A stretch of 64,000 nt of DNA from Blastopirellula marina DSM 3645 (GCF_000153105.1 NZ_CH672376.1:549092-613091), one strand, 5' to 3'; positions 1 to 8,919 are shown, numbered from the stretch's first letter. Numbers and translations: made by a program. Notes: generated by a model from the letters alone, not told the origin.

Positions 1-4
1 ATAA

Positions 5-86
5 GTAGGGTCCGTGAAGCGGACCAGCGGTCCTGCGAATTGCTTGCAAGTCTCGCAACACTTCTGGTCCGCACGGCGGACCCTAC
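5..86. repeat. Inverted pair of GTAGGGTCCG-type hairpin elements
   Basis: Two copies of a short palindromic element face each other: 5-26 (GTAGGGTCCG, 5-nt loop, CGGACCA) and 65-86 (its reverse orientation, ending CGGACCCTAC). Each is itself a hairpin and the two together can form a larger one. A third copy lies at 45635-45660. The GTAG foot plus hairpin resembles bacterial REP elements; that identity is inference. Confidence 0.7.
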
Positions 87-144
87 AGTTTGGGTAGTCG
101 ACCCCAGTTCCGTGCGCTTCGTCAAGAGGCAATTTTTGCGCGAC

Positions 145-243
145 GTAGGCGGGTGGAGCAAGCAGGTTCTGGTGGGTTGCGCAAACCGGTCGCGGTGTTT
201 GGCGATGGTGAAATTGTTTGCGGTTTTGCTCCACCCACGCTAC
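145..243. repeat. Inverted pair of GTAG...GGGTGGAGCAA elements
   Basis: The left arm is 145-161 (GTAGGCGGGTGGAGCAA). The right arm is 226-243, whose reverse complement reads GTAGCGTGGGTGGAGCAA. Eleven bases (GGGTGGAGCAA) match perfectly between the arms. The foot is again GTAG. The rest of 1-250 shows no convincing gene; the reading frame at 40-324 runs straight through these repeats. Confidence 0.65.
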
Positions 244-250
244 GGGGCTT

Positions 251-1066
251 TCATTGACCTAGGCAGCTTTTCATGTACTTCAGGCTGCCGTCGACCAGCG
301 CTTCTAGGCCTGGTTCGTAGTTGAAGACTTCGACCGAGACCCAGCCGTCGTAGTTGACTTCTTTGAGGGCGGCGAAGATGGGGTGGAAGTCGATGTCGCC
401 CATGCCGGGGCCTAGTTTGTTGGCGTCGTTGGCGTGGAAGTGGGCGATGTGGGGGACGCTGTCGCGGATGATTTGCGGAATCGGCTTCGACTCGCTCGAC
501 ATCGCTTTGACGTCCAAATGCAATTGGCAGTTGGGGGAGTCGATCATCTCACGAAGTTCCAAACCCTTCTCGGCGGTCAGCAAGAAGTCTCCTTCGGCCG
601 GGCCGAGCGGTTCAAGCGCGAGCGTGATGCCGCATTCTTCGAGCGTGGGCATCGCGCGGCGGAGACAGTTGGCCGCGTATTTCATGGCTTCGGCTTCGGT
701 CACGCCGGGCAATAGATTGCGCTGCTGGGGACTGCCTAGGACCATGATTGTGCCGCCCAGGTCGCGGCAGAGGCGCGCGAGTTCGGCGAAGTAATCGCTA
801 GTGCGGTTGCGGACTTCGTCGTCAGGAGTCGTCAGATAAAAACCTTCGGTCTTCGCCAACAGCCAGTGGAGGCCGATCACGGTTACGCCGGCATCTTCGG
901 CGGCGCGGCGCGTCTCTTCGCGCTGCTGCGGCGTGATATCGTAGGCGCTGTTGGCCATGGTGAAGGGGGCGATTTCGACGCCGGCGTAACCAGCGTTTTT
1001 GGCGTACTCAAAACCGCGGGCCAGGGGCCAGTCTTGGAAGGTCTCGTTGCAGATGCCGAATTTCAT
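251..1066 (-). CDS. Sugar phosphate isomerase/epimerase family TIM-barrel protein
   Basis: A 271-residue protein of the xylose-isomerase-like/AP-endonuclease-2 TIM-barrel superfamily, close to the family's usual size and without a signal peptide, so probably cytoplasmic. Candidate metal and substrate residues lie in the expected strand ends: Glu in LALEPLG, Asp in LHLDVKA, His in HFHAND and Glu in VSVEVF. The N-terminus MKFGICNETF is typical of the hydroxypyruvate-isomerase/sugar-epimerase branch. The substrate cannot be read from sequence. It lies 50 nt downstream of the small membrane protein at 1117-1398 and is probably the last gene of the rarA operon. Planctomycetes carry many paralogues, so specific function is uncertain. 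Confidence 0.85.
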   Translation of the reverse strand: MKFGICNETFQDWPLARGFEYAKNAGYAGVEIAPFTMANSAYDITPQQREETRRAAEDAGVTVIGLHWLLAKTEGFYLTTPDDEVRNRTSDYFAELARLCRDLGGTIMVLGSPQQRNLLPGVTEAEAMKYAANCLRRAMPTLEECGITLALEPLGPAEGDFLLTAEKGLELREMIDSPNCQLHLDVKAMSSESKPIPQIIRDSVPHIAHFHANDANKLGPGMGDIDFHPIFAALKEVNYDGWVSVEVFNYEPGLEALVDGSLKYMKSCLGQ

Positions 1067-1116
1067 AAGACTCGTCAGGTGGGTTAAAGAGGGAAAGGAT
1101 TTGCCAAGGGTGGTCG

Positions 1117-1398
1117 TTATTCGCGACGGCCGGCGCCGCTGATCAAGCGCAGCGCCGCCACAAACAATGCGCCGCCGATGATCGACCAGACAATCGGAAG
1201 TTGCACGCCGCCGATTTCGATCGGCAGCGGCTCAGGCATGCCGGTGTACTGGGCCAACTTGCCGCCGAGCATCGAGCCGACGAACGCGACCGCGATCGAA
1301 ACGAAACAGCCGCCGTTGGCGCCGCCGGCCAAACTGCGCGCGACGCCTCCGCAAATCGCGGCGACAATCAAAAACAGCAAGATTTCAAACAGGGTCAT
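1117..1398 (-). CDS. Small GlsB/YeaQ-like three-helix membrane protein
   Basis: A 93-residue hydrophobic protein with about three membrane helices, rich in glycine (ICGGVARSLAGG and WSIIGGALFVAAL). The pattern resembles the GlsB/YeaQ/YmgE transglycosylase-associated family, which is linked to general stress in other bacteria; the assignment is by resemblance. Its ATG overlaps the rarA stop codon (ATGA at 1395-1398), so it is probably translationally coupled to rarA. A clear paralogue is encoded at 25826-26110: both begin MTL.E, share the PIVWS.IGGALF..AL.LISG ending, and have nearly equal length (93 and 94 residues). The catalytic or structural role is unknown. Confidence 0.75.
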   Translation of the reverse strand: MTLFEILLFLIVAAICGGVARSLAGGANGGCFVSIAVAFVGSMLGGKLAQYTGMPEPLPIEIGGVQLPIVWSIIGGALFVAALRLISGAGRRE

Positions 1399-2759
1399 GC
1401 TTCCGGTTCCTCTGGAGAGGAGGTCGTTGCTTTCGCCGAGCGAAGTTTCGCGCGGATCGATTTCAGCCGTTCGGCCAGTTCCGCTTCAAAGCCGCGGGGA
1501 ACAGGTCGATAGTACTCGCGATCGACGCCCAGGTAGTCTTGGGCGGCGACTCCGTCATCGGCGTTGTGGGCGTATTGATAATCGGCGCCGTGCCCAAGCG
1601 TTTTCGCGCCTTGATAATGCGCGTCGCGCAGATGAACGGGAACCGGGATTAGTCGTCCTTCGCGCACATCTTGCACCGCTTCGCCGATCGCGATGGTCGC
1701 GGCGTTCGATTTGGGGGCGCAGGCCAAGTAGGCGACCGTTTGGGAGAGCGTGAGTTGGCACTCAGGCAGGCCGATGAACTCGCAGGCCTGCATCGCCGAG
1801 ACGGCGAGCGTGAGTGCGTTTGGATCGGCGTTGCCGACATCTTCGCTCGCCAGGATCACAAGGCGACGCGTGAGAAAGCGGACGTCTTCGCCTCCTTCGA
1901 GCATGCGGGCGAGCCAATAGAGCGCGGCGTCGGGATCGCTGCCGCGGATGCTTTTGATCAGCGCGCTGGCGGCGTCGTAGTGCGAGTCGCCGTCGCGATC
2001 GTACTGCACCGCTTTGCGCTGCACCGACTCGGCGGCGAGTTCCTGGGTGAACTCGACGGGGCGCTCTTTGCTTGAGAGCACGCCGATCTCTAAGGCGTTC
2101 AGCGCGCGGCGCGCGTCGCCGTCGCTGACTTCGGCCAAAAAGTGGAGTGCGTCTTCGTGGATGTTGACCGGGATGTCGCCGAGCCCGACTGATTTGTCAG
2201 CTAGGGCGCGGTGGATCAATTGCTTAATGTCGTCTGGCGAGAGCGGTTGAAACTGAAAGACCTGGCTGCGGCTGACCAGGGCGCTGTTGACGGCGAAGAA
2301 GGGATTGCTGGTCGTTGCGCCGACCAGGATGACGACTCCATTTTCGACATCCGGCAGCAGCGCGTCTTGCTGCGATTTGTTGAAGCGGTGGATCTCGTCG
2401 ATGAACAGCAGCGTGCGGCGGCCGCCGACGGCGATCTCGTCTTTCGCTTTTTGCAGCACTTCGCGGAGTTCTTTAACGCCGCTGGTGACGGCGTTGAGTT
2501 GCTCGAAGCGGCTGCGGCATTCGCGGGCCAACAGTTGCGCCAGGGTCGTTTTGCCGGTTCCTGGAGGACCGTAGAAGAGGACCGAGTTGAGCCGATCGGC
2601 CTGAATCAGCCGGCGCAGCAGTTTTCCTTCTCCCAGAAAGTGCGTCTGTCCGGCGAATTCTGCGAGCGTATGGGGGCGCATCCGCGCGGCGAGCGGCCGG
2701 ATGCGATCAAAATTTTTCGCTTCCGCTTTTTCGAATAAAGAGGACACTGGCGCGACCAT
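1395..2759 (-). CDS. rarA: Replication-associated recombination protein A (AAA+ ATPase RarA/MgsA)
   Basis: A 454-residue AAA+ ATPase of the RarA/MgsA/WRNIP1 family, which acts at stalled replication forks and binds single-strand DNA ends and SSB. Walker A is GPPGTGKT (about residues 64-71) and Walker B is LLFIDEIHRFNKSQQDALL, which includes the family-typical HRFNKSQQDA. The N-terminal RPLAARMRP..L.EF.GQ.H is also diagnostic. The C-terminus carries the expected oligomerisation region (HYDAASALIKSIRGSDPDAAL, RMLEGGED, ASEDVGNADP). I chose ATG 2759; ATG 2780 would add seven residues, and the open frame further upstream is non-homologous and overlaps the divergent gene. It is the first gene of a three-gene operon. 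Confidence 0.93.
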   Translation of the reverse strand: MVAPVSSLFEKAEAKNFDRIRPLAARMRPHTLAEFAGQTHFLGEGKLLRRLIQADRLNSVLFYGPPGTGKTTLAQLLARECRSRFEQLNAVTSGVKELREVLQKAKDEIAVGGRRTLLFIDEIHRFNKSQQDALLPDVENGVVILVGATTSNPFFAVNSALVSRSQVFQFQPLSPDDIKQLIHRALADKSVGLGDIPVNIHEDALHFLAEVSDGDARRALNALEIGVLSSKERPVEFTQELAAESVQRKAVQYDRDGDSHYDAASALIKSIRGSDPDAALYWLARMLEGGEDVRFLTRRLVILASEDVGNADPNALTLAVSAMQACEFIGLPECQLTLSQTVAYLACAPKSNAATIAIGEAVQDVREGRLIPVPVHLRDAHYQGAKTLGHGADYQYAHNADDGVAAQDYLGVDREYYRPVPRGFEAELAERLKSIRAKLRSAKATTSSPEEPEA

Positions 2760-2859
2760 CAAAAGGAACGTTTCGGCCATACTATTGGAATCGTACGAAG
2801 CGGCCTGGGCAACCGGGCGGCGTCGCAATTCACTGGCCGTTTTCGCCCCCCTGATCGAA

Positions 2860-3336
2860 ATGAAGTTACGCAAAATGATCTGGATCGCCGTGGCCGTCGT
2901 CGGAGCCGTCCCGCTTCTGTTTGTTTTGGCGGTGGTGATGACGGTCGACGATTGGTCGCGGGATCTTTCGACCAATGTCGCCGAGACGCAGGTCAAAGCT
3001 GCGGATCCGCTGCTGCGGCCGCTGTTGGTGAAAGGAACCGTCGACTGTGCGAGCAACGTGGTTCAGGAGCAAATTGCATCTATCCCGCGGTGGAATGTCG
3101 AGAGCGCCGACGCGGGAGTAGAAACCGTGATTCACGCAACCCGCAAGACGCCGCTATGGGGGTTTGTCGACGACATCCGCGTGACGATCACGCCGGGTGA
3201 ACCAGCGACATCGATCGCGGTCTACAGCAAGTCACGGCTGGGCAAAGGAGACCTGGGGCAGAACCCGCGGAATATTAAAGAGCTGATGCGGCGGCTGCAG
3301 GCGGTGGATGAACAGGCTTGGAAGTGTGAGGAATGA
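2860..3336 (+). CDS. DUF1499 family membrane-anchored protein
   Basis: A 158-residue protein with one N-terminal membrane segment (IWIAVAVVGAVPLLFVLAVV) followed by a DUF1499-type domain: CASNVVQEQ..IP.W, then TRKTPLWGFVDDI and SRLGKGDLGQNPRNIKELM, which match the family's characteristic R-S-R-G-DLG-N--RI ending. The molecular function of DUF1499 is unknown. The start at ATG 2860 puts the transmembrane helix at the N-terminus; the upstream open frame has no family resemblance and overlaps rarA on the other strand. It is transcribed divergently from rarA across about 100 bp. Confidence 0.8.
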   Translation: MKLRKMIWIAVAVVGAVPLLFVLAVVMTVDDWSRDLSTNVAETQVKAADPLLRPLLVKGTVDCASNVVQEQIASIPRWNVESADAGVETVIHATRKTPLWGFVDDIRVTITPGEPATSIAVYSKSRLGKGDLGQNPRNIKELMRRLQAVDEQAWKCEE

Positions 3337-3362
3337 ACGGACGTTTTTCGGCGTAGCTTGTC

Positions 3363-3385
3363 GTGCAAATTTTGAAGTTTTGCAC
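3363..3385. other. Small intergenic hairpin 3' of the DUF1499 gene
   Basis: GTGCAAA and TTTGCAC are perfect 7-bp arms around a 9-nt loop, 27 bp past the stop codon at 3336. There is no U-tract, so it is not a convincing terminator. Nothing else clear was seen in 3337-3578 beyond purine-rich fragments resembling the dispersed GCGCAAGCGA repeat (near 3476). Confidence 0.35.
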
Positions 3386-3578
3386 TTACGGCCGCATTCC
3401 CTCGGCTCGCGCCTCGGACGATGAAATGAAGCTCACGAATTAGCAAGAATCGCTACTGAATTCGCAACTTCAAATCGCGCAAGCGAGAGGGATTCGGTCG
3501 GACCAAATGACGAATGTCGAATGAAGCTCGCAGGACCAGAGTCGTTTCTTGCTTTCTTAGGCATTCGTCATTATCCAA

Positions 3579-4445
3579 CTACGGAATCTCTTTCGGCAGC
3601 GGGCCGATTTCGGCTTTGCGGACGTACATCTCGGCGCCTTCGGTTTGCAGGAGGATCTTGCCTTGTTGGGGGAAGACGTCGCTGGCGCGGTTGACGATGA
3701 CTCCGTTGACGCGATAGACGAGCTTGTCGCCGACGCAGAAGCATTCGAGCTTGGTCCACTCTTGGCCGGGGCTTTCGACATCGTCGGCGCCGCGGAAGTC
3801 AACGACGTCTTGCCAGTCGGGATCGCGGCCGGACCAGTTGATGCGACCTCGTTGGAAGGTGGTCGCTTCTCCTTTGGGTGACCAAACGGCTTCGCCATCG
3901 CGATCACGGACGATGGTGCAGGTCGCTTCGGCTTTCATCGGCTGGCCCGCGGCGTCTTTGCCGGCCAAGACCAGGATATCGCCGACGCCTCCTTCGATGA
4001 TTTGGCATTCGATCGACGTCATCCAAGGCCCAGGCTTGGTGGCCGAGCCGCCGAAGCCGCCGTCGGGGCCTTGGCAATGAAGCAGCAGTCCGCCGTCACG
4101 CGCTTTTCCTTTGCGGGTGAGCAGCGTTTCGGTACCCCAGCGATATTCGAGCACCAGGTAATAGTCGGCATACTCTTGCCGCGTGATCAGACCGCCGAAG
4201 CCGTCGCCGGAGATTTTGAGGATTCCATCTTTGCCCAGCGTGAAGACGCCGCGGGGATCTTCGTAACCGCCGTCGGTCAGCCAAGTGTAGAAATGTTTGG
4301 ACAGGTCGCCGTCGCCGAGCAGCGAGATCGTCTCGGTCGGCGTGATCGCTTGGGCGGCGGCCGGCGAAGTCTCTGCGGCGCTGACAAGCGAAGTCGACAG
4401 ACCAACGAGTAGGACAAAAAGAGCGCACAGGCGATAGGCGGGCAT
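3579..4445 (-). CDS. Secreted DUF1080 (3-keto-disaccharide hydrolase domain) protein
   Basis: A 288-residue exported protein with an N-terminal signal peptide (LCALFVLLVGLSTSLVSA, likely cleaved after SAA). The mature part is one DUF1080/3-keto-disaccharide-hydrolase jelly-roll, seen in FGGLITRQEYADYYLVLEYRW, ARDGGLLLHCQGPDG and the ending VYRVNGVIVNRASD...GKILLQTEGAEMYVRKAEIGPL. This fold is related to concanavalin-like lectins and is greatly expanded in planctomycetes, usually in extracytoplasmic polysaccharide handling. The substrate is unknown. It appears to be a single-gene unit; the next upstream leftward gene (the nuclease at 4630) ends about 185 bp away. Confidence 0.88.
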   Translation of the reverse strand: MPAYRLCALFVLLVGLSTSLVSAAETSPAAAQAITPTETISLLGDGDLSKHFYTWLTDGGYEDPRGVFTLGKDGILKISGDGFGGLITRQEYADYYLVLEYRWGTETLLTRKGKARDGGLLLHCQGPDGGFGGSATKPGPWMTSIECQIIEGGVGDILVLAGKDAAGQPMKAEATCTIVRDRDGEAVWSPKGEATTFQRGRINWSGRDPDWQDVVDFRGADDVESPGQEWTKLECFCVGDKLVYRVNGVIVNRASDVFPQQGKILLQTEGAEMYVRKAEIGPLPKEIP

Positions 4446-4629
4446 GTTCTGGCGTGACCTAATTAAGAAGGCAGGGAAGGGCGACAGATATCAAGATTTC
4501 ACGAGATATCAGCACAGATTACCCAGTATCGCAGGTCACCGGTGGCTATTCCATGCGTTTGTTTCACGCTTTTGGGCGTTTGTTTCACCAGAACGGGCGA
4601 GGAGAGCACATAGTTGGTTCTGGTTGGGT

Positions 4630-5637
4630 TTAGCGAACCGCTTGGGGGGAAGCCGCAATCTTGCCGGGGACGCCTCCTTCGTAGATGCTGAACTCGCCCC
4701 AGACCGGCATGTGGTCTGAGATCTCCAGCGCTTCGTCGATCGACAGATTGAATTCGCGAACGTAGTCATGCACGCCGCCGCGGCCCGTAAATTCGCTGGT
4801 CGCCGGCAAGGTGAAGTAGAGATTGTCGTAAGACGCAGTTCCCCGTGTGTTGGTCATCATGCCGGTCACCGCCGGCGAGAGCCCGGTCAGACTGCCGAAC
4901 TCGCCCAGGTTGCGTTCGTCGGTATTGAAATCGCCCAACAAGATCACGTCATCTTCGCCGCGACCGTCGCCGCGGACGGCGCGGAGGACGTCGTCCATCA
5001 CGTTGATCTCGTCTTTGACTTCGTCGGGATCGGTATGGATGTTGACCAGGGTAAAGGTAAACGCTTGTTCTGGGTTGGGCCCGCGGACGCGGAACCAGGC
5101 GACCAGCGGTTCGCGATGAAGCGCATCGCCGGGATCGTCGATCGTATAGAGCTGCGTTCGATCGAGCTCGATACTCGCGGTGTCATAGATGTAGGCGTAC
5201 TGTTCTTTGCTGTCGCTCCGTCCCAGACGGGGACCGATGACATAGTCGTAGTGGCGCCCTGCGGCGTTAATTTGGTCGATAAATTCCGGTAAAATCGATT
5301 GGTCGAGCGAACGAATCTCCTGGATCGCCATCACGTCGTACTGACGAACAATCTGCGCGAGTCGAGCCATCACATGCGGTTTGTCCGCTTTGCTGCGGCC
5401 AAAGACTTGAATATTGAACGACGCGATCCGGATCGTCTCGCCGCCGCGCGTGATCGGCGCTTTGCGAGCGCTGATCAACTGGCTGGTTCCGGATCCTGAT
5501 GGATCGGCCGACGCCGTTGCGTCACGGGGAACGACTTTGAGGCCGTCGAGCCCTTCGATGCGAAAGTTCTGAAAGAAGAACCAAGTCGCTCCGCACGCGA
5601 TGGCGGCCAGGGCTAGTCCGCTCGCTTTGTTCACCAT
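4630..5637 (-). CDS. Membrane-anchored endonuclease/exonuclease/phosphatase (DNase I-like) protein
   Basis: A 335-residue protein with an N-terminal membrane anchor or uncleaved signal (ALAAIACGATWFFF) followed by an EEP/DNase I-like domain. Family motifs are in order: IASFNIQVFG, MAIQEIRS (metal-binding Glu), TLVNIHTDP (catalytic His), ILLGDFNTD (Asp/Asn) and ISDHMPVWGEF (Asp-His pair). It is predicted to be a phosphodiesterase acting outside the cytoplasm; the substrate could be DNA, phospholipid or another phosphodiester. ATG 5637 was chosen because it starts just before the anchor; the upstream extension has no recognisable domain. It is divergent from the gene at 5825 with a 187-bp shared promoter region. 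Confidence 0.85.
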   Translation of the reverse strand: MVNKASGLALAAIACGATWFFFQNFRIEGLDGLKVVPRDATASADPSGSGTSQLISARKAPITRGGETIRIASFNIQVFGRSKADKPHVMARLAQIVRQYDVMAIQEIRSLDQSILPEFIDQINAAGRHYDYVIGPRLGRSDSKEQYAYIYDTASIELDRTQLYTIDDPGDALHREPLVAWFRVRGPNPEQAFTFTLVNIHTDPDEVKDEINVMDDVLRAVRGDGRGEDDVILLGDFNTDERNLGEFGSLTGLSPAVTGMMTNTRGTASYDNLYFTLPATSEFTGRGGVHDYVREFNLSIDEALEISDHMPVWGEFSIYEGGVPGKIAASPQAVR

Positions 5638-5824
5638 TCGCTCCAGATTAGGAAATTGCGCCAGTTCGGCTTTGGGGGGGACGCGGTCGCTGCACCGGTC
5701 CAGACAGTCGGGAGAAAATTGGTCGGCGAAAAACCGGGACCGAAGATCTCCTTTTCGTTGTATCGGCCGTTGGCTAGCTTTATCTTGGAAGGGCTGTTCG
5801 GGACTCATACGTGCGGGAGAATCG

Positions 5825-7093
5825 ATGCGGTTTACCTGGTTGCTAGCAGCGGCATGCTGGATCATGACGGCACAACCGGCATGGTCGGATACGGTGACCT
5901 TAGCTAGCGGCGGAAAGATTTCAGGCGACTTGCAAGAGACCGCCGGCGACTTGGATGCGCCGCAGCGGATCGTCTCGTCCCATGGCGTGGTCGAGTTGGC
6001 GTTGGACCAGATTGTCGAGATCGAGCGGGAACCGCCCGAGTTGGCCGAGTACCGAGATCGCGCCCGCCGTGCGGCGGCGACCATCGTCGACCAATGGAGC
6101 CTGGTCGAGTGGTGTCGAGAAAACGGTCTGCATGACGAAGCGAATCGACATTGTGAGCGGATCCTAGAGCTAGATCCCGATCATGAGCAAGCGAGAAAGC
6201 TGCTCGGTTATCGCAAGCGAAACGGCGAGTGGAGCCAGCGCGAAGACTATATGCAGTCGCGTGGTTTTATCCGTTACCGGGGACGCTGGCGAACGCATCA
6301 GCAAGTGCAGTTGATGGAAGAAACGCGGCTGATCAAAGCGGCGCAAGTCGAGTGGTACAAGCGTCTGAATCGTTGGCGCGAATCGCTGGGGACGCCGCAC
6401 GAGCGCGAGAACCAGCTCGACTTTTCTCAGCTCCGCGATCCGATGGCGATGCATGGCTTGATGACGCTGCTAGGGCGGGAGGATAACCTCAAGCTGCAGC
6501 GACTTTATATCGAAACGCTGGGAAACTTGGATCGTAACGCGGCGCTCAGTTTTTTGCTGGATCATTCGGTTTATCAAAACAATCCGGATCATCGCGAGAT
6601 GTGCATGATCGAAGTGCTCAAGCATCGCCATCCGCAAATGATCGAGCGTTATGCGAGATTTCTCACCTCGTACGACAATAACCTGGTGAATCGCGCCGCC
6701 GAATGCCTGGCGGCGCTAGAGTATCCAGCGGCGGTGACGCCGTTGGCCAACGCGCTGCGGACGCGGGTGATCATGCAAGAGTTTCGGAAAAGCTCGAACG
6801 GGAAAACGTACGAAAGAAATGCGATCTACCACTACTCTCGTTTTCCGGTTTCGCAGCGTTTTGACATCGCCGGGCCGACTCCCTCTTATCGGATGAAAAC
6901 GGTGGATGATGTGGTCGAGAGGTCGCAAAGCGCCCACGCGATTGCTTGGGTCGAGAATCCCCCTGTTTATGCGGCGCTGCGTAAGCTGACAGGCGGCGGC
7001 GATTTCGGCTATAACGCGGCAAGTTGGAAAGCCTGGTACACGCAGCGGCAAGTGTCGGCGACGCCGGTGATTCAAGCTCGGCGCGGTAACTGA
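5825..7093 (+). CDS. Secreted HEAT-like/armadillo-type repeat protein, function unknown
   Basis: A 422-residue protein with a clear signal peptide (FTWLLAAACWIMTAQPAWS, cleaved before DTVTLAS). After a short beta-rich segment (GGKISGDLQ) it has a TPR-like stretch (WCRENGLHDEANRHCERIL.LDPDHEQA) and then helical repeats resembling HEAT units (LQRLYIETLGNLDRNAALSFL, NRAAECLAALEYPAAVTPLANAL). The region RKRNGEWSQREDYMQSRGF recurs in planctomycete secreted proteins. Probably a periplasmic scaffold; no catalytic motif is visible. ATG 5825 places the signal peptide first; the longer upstream frame has none. Confidence 0.72.
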   Translation: MRFTWLLAAACWIMTAQPAWSDTVTLASGGKISGDLQETAGDLDAPQRIVSSHGVVELALDQIVEIEREPPELAEYRDRARRAAATIVDQWSLVEWCRENGLHDEANRHCERILELDPDHEQARKLLGYRKRNGEWSQREDYMQSRGFIRYRGRWRTHQQVQLMEETRLIKAAQVEWYKRLNRWRESLGTPHERENQLDFSQLRDPMAMHGLMTLLGREDNLKLQRLYIETLGNLDRNAALSFLLDHSVYQNNPDHREMCMIEVLKHRHPQMIERYARFLTSYDNNLVNRAAECLAALEYPAAVTPLANALRTRVIMQEFRKSSNGKTYERNAIYHYSRFPVSQRFDIAGPTPSYRMKTVDDVVERSQSAHAIAWVENPPVYAALRKLTGGGDFGYNAASWKAWYTQRQVSATPVIQARRGN

Positions 7094-7112
7094 AACCCGG
7101 AATAGGATAATC

Positions 7113-7496
7113 ATGAACAAGCCGACCGTCGCCATCTTGGGCGCGAGCACCCATCGATCCAAATACGGAAACAAGTCCGTCCGCGCCCATCTGCAGCAAG
7201 GTTTTGAGGTCTACCCGATCAATCCGCAAGCCGGCGAGATCGAAGGCTTGCAGGCATACGCCAAGCTGGCGGACTTGCCGATCGACAAGCTGGATCGAAT
7301 TAGCGTTTATCTGCCTCCGAAGATCGGGATCGAGTTGCTCGAAGAGATCGCCGCCGCCGGCGCAACCGAAGTCTTCTTCAATCCCGGCGCCGAAAGTGAA
7401 GAGCTGCTGGCCAAAGCCCGCGCGTTGGGGATCGATCCGATCCAAGCTTGCAGCATTGTCGACGTCGGCATGTCACCGCGAGAATTGGCCGATTGA
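7113..7496 (+). CDS. CoA-binding domain protein (YccU-like)
   Basis: A 127-residue Rossmann-fold CoA-binding protein. The N-terminal TVAILGAS..RSKYGN binds nucleotide, VYPINPQA and VYLPPKIGIELLEEIAAAGATEVFFNPGAESEELL-type strands follow, and the end has IQACSIVDV. This corresponds to the single-domain CoA_binding_2/YccU family, related to the succinyl-CoA synthetase alpha subunit N-domain. The biological role is not established. The start lies 19 nt after the stop of the upstream gene, with a purine-rich AATAGGATAA stretch before ATG, so it is probably cotranscribed with the secreted repeat protein. Confidence 0.88.
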   Translation: MNKPTVAILGASTHRSKYGNKSVRAHLQQGFEVYPINPQAGEIEGLQAYAKLADLPIDKLDRISVYLPPKIGIELLEEIAAAGATEVFFNPGAESEELLAKARALGIDPIQACSIVDVGMSPRELAD

Positions 7497-7814
7497 ACGC
7501 GGCAATGCGGCCAGATTTGTAGGGTGCGTCTGGACGCACTTTACCTGACTTTGATGGCCGAGTCACAGGCATTGTCAACGAAACTCTGCATTAACGGTGG
7601 TTACTGTCACAGCCGTAAGCATGGGTTGCCACATCGGAACTGCGGATTGTTCGGCCTCAACGACTTCGTGAGCGTTTAGGATTGCAGCGGTCAGTTGCCC
7701 AGTGCACGACCGCTTACGCGTTAATAATACACACACTTGTGAGGCGCTGACCGACGGTGGCAACTCTAGTAAAACATGATCTCAAATCCCGCCTCACCGG
7801 CGGCTCCGGTTCAC
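7497..7814. other. Intergenic region with a GTAGGGTGCGTC hairpin element
   Basis: The first part contains one hairpin repeat (7519-7539). From about 7575 to 7770 base composition falls and a 62-codon leftward frame exists, but it shows no initiation signal, domain or coding character that I recognise. It may be a gene remnant at the edge of the lower-G+C island. Confidence 0.45.
7519..7539 (+). repeat. GTAGGGTGCGTC-NN-GACGCAC hairpin element
   Basis: GTAGGG followed by TGCGTC/GACGCA arms around a 2-nt centre. Copies or partial copies lie at 10349-10366, 10471-10492 (reverse orientation) and 38018-38040. All are intergenic. Confidence 0.7.
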
Positions 7815-8846
7815 CTATTGCTTTTGCCTTCCTTGCGATTCGCTTGAAGCTTCGCCACTGAGGAATTCTTTATCCGCGGCACTAAGATTAGCGATAGCAA
7901 CGTTTACGGTTGCTCCATCCTTCTTTCGTAACACGACGTGCGTCGTTGACTTCTTGACAAGCTTCGCCTCAACACTGAATTTGCCCGTCGAATCTTTCCA
8001 AGTTCGAAAAACGGGTGTTCTTGCTAGAGGTTTACCTTTTGTTGCTAAATATTTCGAATACTCGATCGTTTCTTTCAGTTCCGGAAGCATCTGACGACTG
8101 TAGTCGGACTCTCTGTTACGAGTGTAATCCATACCAAGCATCAATAAATCTCCGGGCGCTGTTCGCACAAGTAACGGGATCGGGTGTTGGCCTGTAGGTG
8201 TTGAATCACGAAGTGCTTCGACGCTTTTGAGCCACTTGTTGTATGGTCCGGCAGTTCCAAATCCGAACTCTCTAAATTTGGGTTCGTCTTTGAACTTCAG
8301 CAGTTGCTCAAGGAGTACACAGACATTTCTCTTAATCACTGCTGTAGCCGCAATGGCGTCGCTTATTCGCGCCGCCTGAGCGGCGTCTGGGTCTTCACCG
8401 ATAGAAAATCCCGTTCGCTGTGAGACGGTTCTTCCGAAGCGTCCAGTCTCAACGAGTGGCCCGGTAAGTTTCTCCCCTTTATCACCGATCAGCTTTTTGA
8501 CATCAGCGGTTTGAGCAGCAGATATCGGCATTACCGCTTGCGCGATGTATCGTCCGTCTTTGAGTCCATCTCTTGGACCGAACGTTTCGGACCTAAACGT
8601 CCCGTCCTTCGACACAATACAGCTTGATTGCCCTGAAAAGCCATTTTCCATCTTTTCTTTGACGCTCAGCATCAACTTTGTACCTGGTGGCAAATTGGTT
8701 GTGCCAGCAAGTTGAACATGGTTGTCGGGTTGTTCGACGATGGTGAGCACCAACTCTACGTCGTCACCCAATGCAAAAGCGTTGAGCGTAGGAAATAGAA
8801 ACAACGCGAAAACGATAGAGAAGCGAGGCAAAAGAGTTACCTCCAT
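7815..8846 (-). CDS. Secreted SHD1-domain protein, function unknown
   Basis: A 343-residue exported protein. It has a signal peptide (LPRFSIVFALFLFPTLNAFA) at the chosen ATG 8846. The C-terminal ~55 residues form an SLA1-homology-1-type domain (RTWKDSTGKFSVEAKLV, VVLRKKDGATVNVAIANL, LSAADKEFL), which is frequent in planctomycete secreted proteins. The central region (LVLTIVEQPDNHVQLAGTTNLPPGT) looks like a beta-sandwich with a predicted helical part after it; no enzyme motif was seen. The base composition is visibly lower in G+C than the flanks. It follows the PIN-like gene on the same strand (73 bp gap) and may be cotranscribed. Confidence 0.75.
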   Translation of the reverse strand: MEVTLLPRFSIVFALFLFPTLNAFALGDDVELVLTIVEQPDNHVQLAGTTNLPPGTKLMLSVKEKMENGFSGQSSCIVSKDGTFRSETFGPRDGLKDGRYIAQAVMPISAAQTADVKKLIGDKGEKLTGPLVETGRFGRTVSQRTGFSIGEDPDAAQAARISDAIAATAVIKRNVCVLLEQLLKFKDEPKFREFGFGTAGPYNKWLKSVEALRDSTPTGQHPIPLLVRTAPGDLLMLGMDYTRNRESDYSRQMLPELKETIEYSKYLATKGKPLARTPVFRTWKDSTGKFSVEAKLVKKSTTHVVLRKKDGATVNVAIANLSAADKEFLSGEASSESQGRQKQ

Positions 8847-8919
8847 GGCAGATCGCTTGTAAAGCCAAGCCGTCTTGATTGGTATTATAAATTCAAACAT
8901 GCTGTCGAAACCTCTGCAT

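Noticed and set aside
40-324. A 94-codon rightward frame at the window start
   Set aside because: It spans both inverted repeat pairs and overlaps the 3' end of the isomerase gene; no initiation signal or domain.
7575-7763. A 62-codon leftward frame
   Set aside because: No ribosome-binding site, no domain and no operon context; possibly a remnant but not supportable as a gene.
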